A stretch of DNA of 55,814 bases from Hominifimenecus microfluidus. Its GTDB lineage: Bacteria > Bacillota > Clostridia > Lachnospirales > Lachnospiraceae. The stretch spans positions 1 through 55,814 of the forward strand of contig JAJEQR010000024.1 in the NCBI GenBank assembly GCA_020687485.1, given 5' to 3'. A model generated the notes under the pieces. It was not told the origin of the DNA. It saw only the letters and a list, made by a program, of their open reading frames with translations, and did not search any database. Both the position numbers and the translations under genes were made by a program. The stretch's first letter is position 1; the number at the start of each line of letters is the position of its first letter. Positions 53,545 to 55,814 of the stretch are shown in pieces.

Positions 53545-53712
53545 CAAAGTCAGATACTGAGGATCGCCTGATGGTCAGGCGCGGCGAGGGAAACCGGTGT
53601 GAATCCGGTACAGTCACCTCTTCTGTGTATGCGGACAAAGGAACACCACGTCATTGGTAAAGTGCTGAGAAGACGTTCCTGCGGATGAAGCTAAGTCAGA
53701 ATACCTGCCGGA
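53545..53712 (+). promoter_or_regulatory. Cobalamin riboswitch 3
   Basis: GAGGGAAACCGGTGTGAATC, CGGTACAGTCACCTCTTCTG and the box AAGTCAGAATACCTGCC are present; the box here is closest to the general cobalamin consensus. An extra stem GCCTGA / TCAGGC lies at the 5' side, just before the core. Confidence 0.88.
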
Positions 53713-53782
53713 GAATAAGGATCGGATTTCTGGGAGGAAGGAATAGGATTCACAAGTAACGAAGCAGAAGTTTTTTATTTCG

Positions 53783-53817
53783 GCCTGTGTACATGTGGGT
53801 CTTTTTTTCGAATCTAT
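53783..53817 (+). terminator. Possible terminator of riboswitch 3
   Basis: GGCCTG / TGTGGGTC can form a stem with several G-U pairs and is followed by seven T residues, 62 bp before the start codon. The stem is weak, so the call is tentative. Confidence 0.45.
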
Positions 53818-53879
53818 TATTATCTACATCCATATTCTAATCCTGTTTTTGCTTTTTCTTTGCGGAAAGGAGTTACTTT

Positions 53880-55814
53880 ATGAAAAAACGATTGTGTTCC
53901 GTTGTGCTGACGGCAGCCATGGTCATCGGTCTGGTGTCACCGGCGTACGGAGCGGCGCTTCCGGAGACGAGTGTTCCGGAGACGACGCAGGAAACGGTCT
54001 CATCCGGTGATTCTGCCGGTGCGGACAGTGGGGAAGCACTTCCGGAGGAAGCCGAAGAGGTGACTGAGGCTCCGGCGGAGGATGCGGAAGCAGTGGAGGT
54101 CTACGAAGCTGCGGAGACAGACGGCATCGTATATGCCACGATTGAGAAGCTGACCATCGGGCAGGGCTATATTCAGGAGCCGGTGAAGGTGAACTTTTCG
54201 AAAGGTGACACCTATGCGGATGTCATGATGCAGCTTCTGAAGAATCTGAATCTCAGCTACAAGAGTACGACCAGTGCCTACGGCTTCTATCTGTCTGCGA
54301 TTCAGGACAATGACAACAGCCCTGCGGTAATCCCGCAGATTATTCTGGATGCGCTGGCGAAGGATGATGATGATGTTTCTACTTCCCGAACAAATCAGGG
54401 CTGGCTGGGCGAGTTCGACTACACGAAGTATTCCGGTTGGATGTATACGGTAAACAATACCATGCCGAATGTTGGTATGGGCAACCAAGCTCCGGCTGAC
54501 GGCGATGTTGTACGTTTCCAGTTCAGCGTATACGGATACGGCTCGGATATCGGCTTCGGCTATGACGGTGATCCGATTATTGTCGCAGCTGATAAGGGAC
54601 CGCTGATCAAGAAGATCGCGGAGATCAACGAAGCTTCCAATCAGGCCTTGTACGGTAACAGCTATACGGCAGCTATGGATGTCCTGAAGAAGGTGGATGC
54701 CACCCAGGTGGAAGTGGATGCGGCTCTTGCGAATTTAACTGTTCCGGAGGCGACCAGCGCATTAGTAACGGTTCGTGCACAGATGGCCGGCTCATATCTG
54801 AATGGCTTTGCGGAGCCGGTTACGGTATCCAGCGATGAGGCTGAGCAGTACGGCTATACGGATTCTGTGAAGAATGGAGTATCCGCCCTGGACGCACTGG
54901 TAAAGGTACATGAAGATCTCTTCGGGGAAGCTTTTACCAAAGAGAGTGCATCCAAATATCTTGCCTTCAATACATCCGGATATCTTAGCAAGATCTTTGG
55001 TGAAGAAACTACTGCCAACGGCTTTATACTGAATGAAGGTTATCCGAATGACGGAACGAAGTCTGAGTACGGCGGCTATAATGGCACGACTGTAACGAAT
55101 CAGGCAGTTGTTGATGGCGATGTGATTGACTTCTATATTTACCAGGATCAGAGTACATGGACCGATTTGTATACCTGGGTAGAAGTTCCGGAAGGCGATC
55201 TGTACACATCACAGAGTGTGACAGTAAGCGTGAAGGCAATTGCAGCAACCATGGGCTATCTCTATCAGACTCCGGAAGAGATGAAGGGCGGAGCAACTCT
55301 TCAGAATGGTCTGTGTCTGGCATGGGTAGATGCAGAGACTGGTGCGATGACTCCGGTCGAAGAGGTTGTTACTGGTACGAATGAGGCCGGTGAGAATGGT
55401 CAGGCGGAGATTACGCTTCCTGCACAGGCCGGTGATTATTATCTGACAGCAGTTACTCATGATAAGACATATGCAATCGCAAATCCGGTAAAGATCAGCG
55501 TAAAAGCAGCAGTTGAGACAAAGATTACGATGAATCGTCTTTCTCCCAATGCGAAGCTGTATGCACTGGATGATACCGATAAGACTACGGATCTGCTTGC
55601 AGATGTAACTCCGACCGGGTCCGCTTCAAGTGGTTATACCTATGTCAGCAGGCTTCTTCCCGGCACCTATGTGGTAGAAGGTGTTAATGGAGATGTCAGA
55701 ACCGGTACGATCCAGATCAAGGTATCAGAAGAAAACCATGAATTTACGATTCAGACTCTGACGATCCGTACGAAGAGCCCCAGTGACTGGGTACTTGGCG
55801 TAGACTATACGCTG
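53880..55814 (+). CDS. Giant secreted protein 3 with tandem DUF4430-like domains (partial, runs off the window)
   Basis: At least 645 codons without a stop, beginning at ATG 53880 after AAAGGAG. The signal peptide (1-25) ends at SPAYGAA, then comes an acidic Pro/Glu-rich linker (25-80). The first DUF4430-like domain (about 82-240) has SGWMYTVNNTMPNVGMGNQA. A second lies at about 290-440 and contains NGFILNEGYPNDGT. The following region (about 440-645) matches protein 2 in order. The C-terminus is unknown. Third member of the riboswitch-controlled series, closely related to protein 2 over its whole visible length. Confidence 0.87.
   Translation, partial: MKKRLCSVVLTAAMVIGLVSPAYGAALPETSVPETTQETVSSGDSAGADSGEALPEEAEEVTEAPAEDAEAVEVYEAAETDGIVYATIEKLTIGQGYIQEPVKVNFSKGDTYADVMMQLLKNLNLSYKSTTSAYGFYLSAIQDNDNSPAVIPQIILDALAKDDDDVSTSRTNQGWLGEFDYTKYSGWMYTVNNTMPNVGMGNQAPADGDVVRFQFSVYGYGSDIGFGYDGDPIIVAADKGPLIKKIAEINEASNQALYGNSYTAAMDVLKKVDATQVEVDAALANLTVPEATSALVTVRAQMAGSYLNGFAEPVTVSSDEAEQYGYTDSVKNGVSALDALVKVHEDLFGEAFTKESASKYLAFNTSGYLSKIFGEETTANGFILNEGYPNDGTKSEYGGYNGTTVTNQAVVDGDVIDFYIYQDQSTWTDLYTWVEVPEGDLYTSQSVTVSVKAIAATMGYLYQTPEEMKGGATLQNGLCLAWVDAETGAMTPVEEVVTGTNEAGENGQAEITLPAQAGDYYLTAVTHDKTYAIANPVKISVKAAVETKITMNRLSPNAKLYALDDTDKTTDLLADVTPTGSASSGYTYVSRLLPGTYVVEGVNGDVRTGTIQIKVSEENHEFTIQTLTIRTKSPSDWVLGVDYTL

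Overview
The window looks like a chromosomal segment of a Gram-positive gut anaerobe of the Clostridia, most likely Lachnospiraceae. The evidence is AGGAGG-type ribosome binding sites, moderate GC content, type B PyrD with PyrK, the long form of PyrF, signal peptides of Gram-positive type, DUF4214 and GLUG surface proteins, and remnants of the conjugative elements common in that family. This placement is an inference; no rRNA or tRNA gene was seen.

Layout. At 0.6-11.1 kb there is a NifX-like small protein, a PucR-like regulator divergent from an operon of two membrane proteins and an amidohydrolase, a threonine aldolase, a response regulator divergent from a histidine kinase, and a CitMHS-type transporter. 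At 11.1-18.0 kb lies the scar of a mobile element: truncated LysR-like and DUF1871-like ends, a relaxase-tail/TnpV chimera, a wall-anchored repeat protein as cargo, a Mob/Pre relaxase without its N-terminus and another broken gene. At 18.0-22.6 kb a TPP riboswitch leads thiD-tenA-thiZ-thiX-thiY, a salvage operon for the thiamine pyrimidine. At 22.6-33.4 kb are the pyrimidine genes pyrC-F-K-D and pyrE and the purine genes purK-E-M-N-D. At 33.4-36.8 kb are a dihydrouridine synthase, a prephenate dehydratase and a DUF815 ATPase.

The most interesting part runs from 36.8 kb to the right edge. A serine recombinase and a small upstream ORF lie between two copies of a hairpin that places the ribosome binding site in its loop. 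The stems differ by compensatory base changes. Next come three consecutive cassettes, each made of a consensus promoter, a cobalamin-type riboswitch, a terminator-like hairpin and a very large secreted protein (2824 aa, 1829 aa, and one cut by the window edge after 645 codons). Each protein carries at least one domain resembling DUF4430, the transcobalamin/intrinsic-factor C-terminal domain. The two complete ones end in helical stalk repeats and DUF4214 modules. I read this as a B12-repressed cell-surface system for capturing cobalamin or a related corrinoid. The riboswitches, repeats and domain order can be seen in the sequence; the capture role is inferred.
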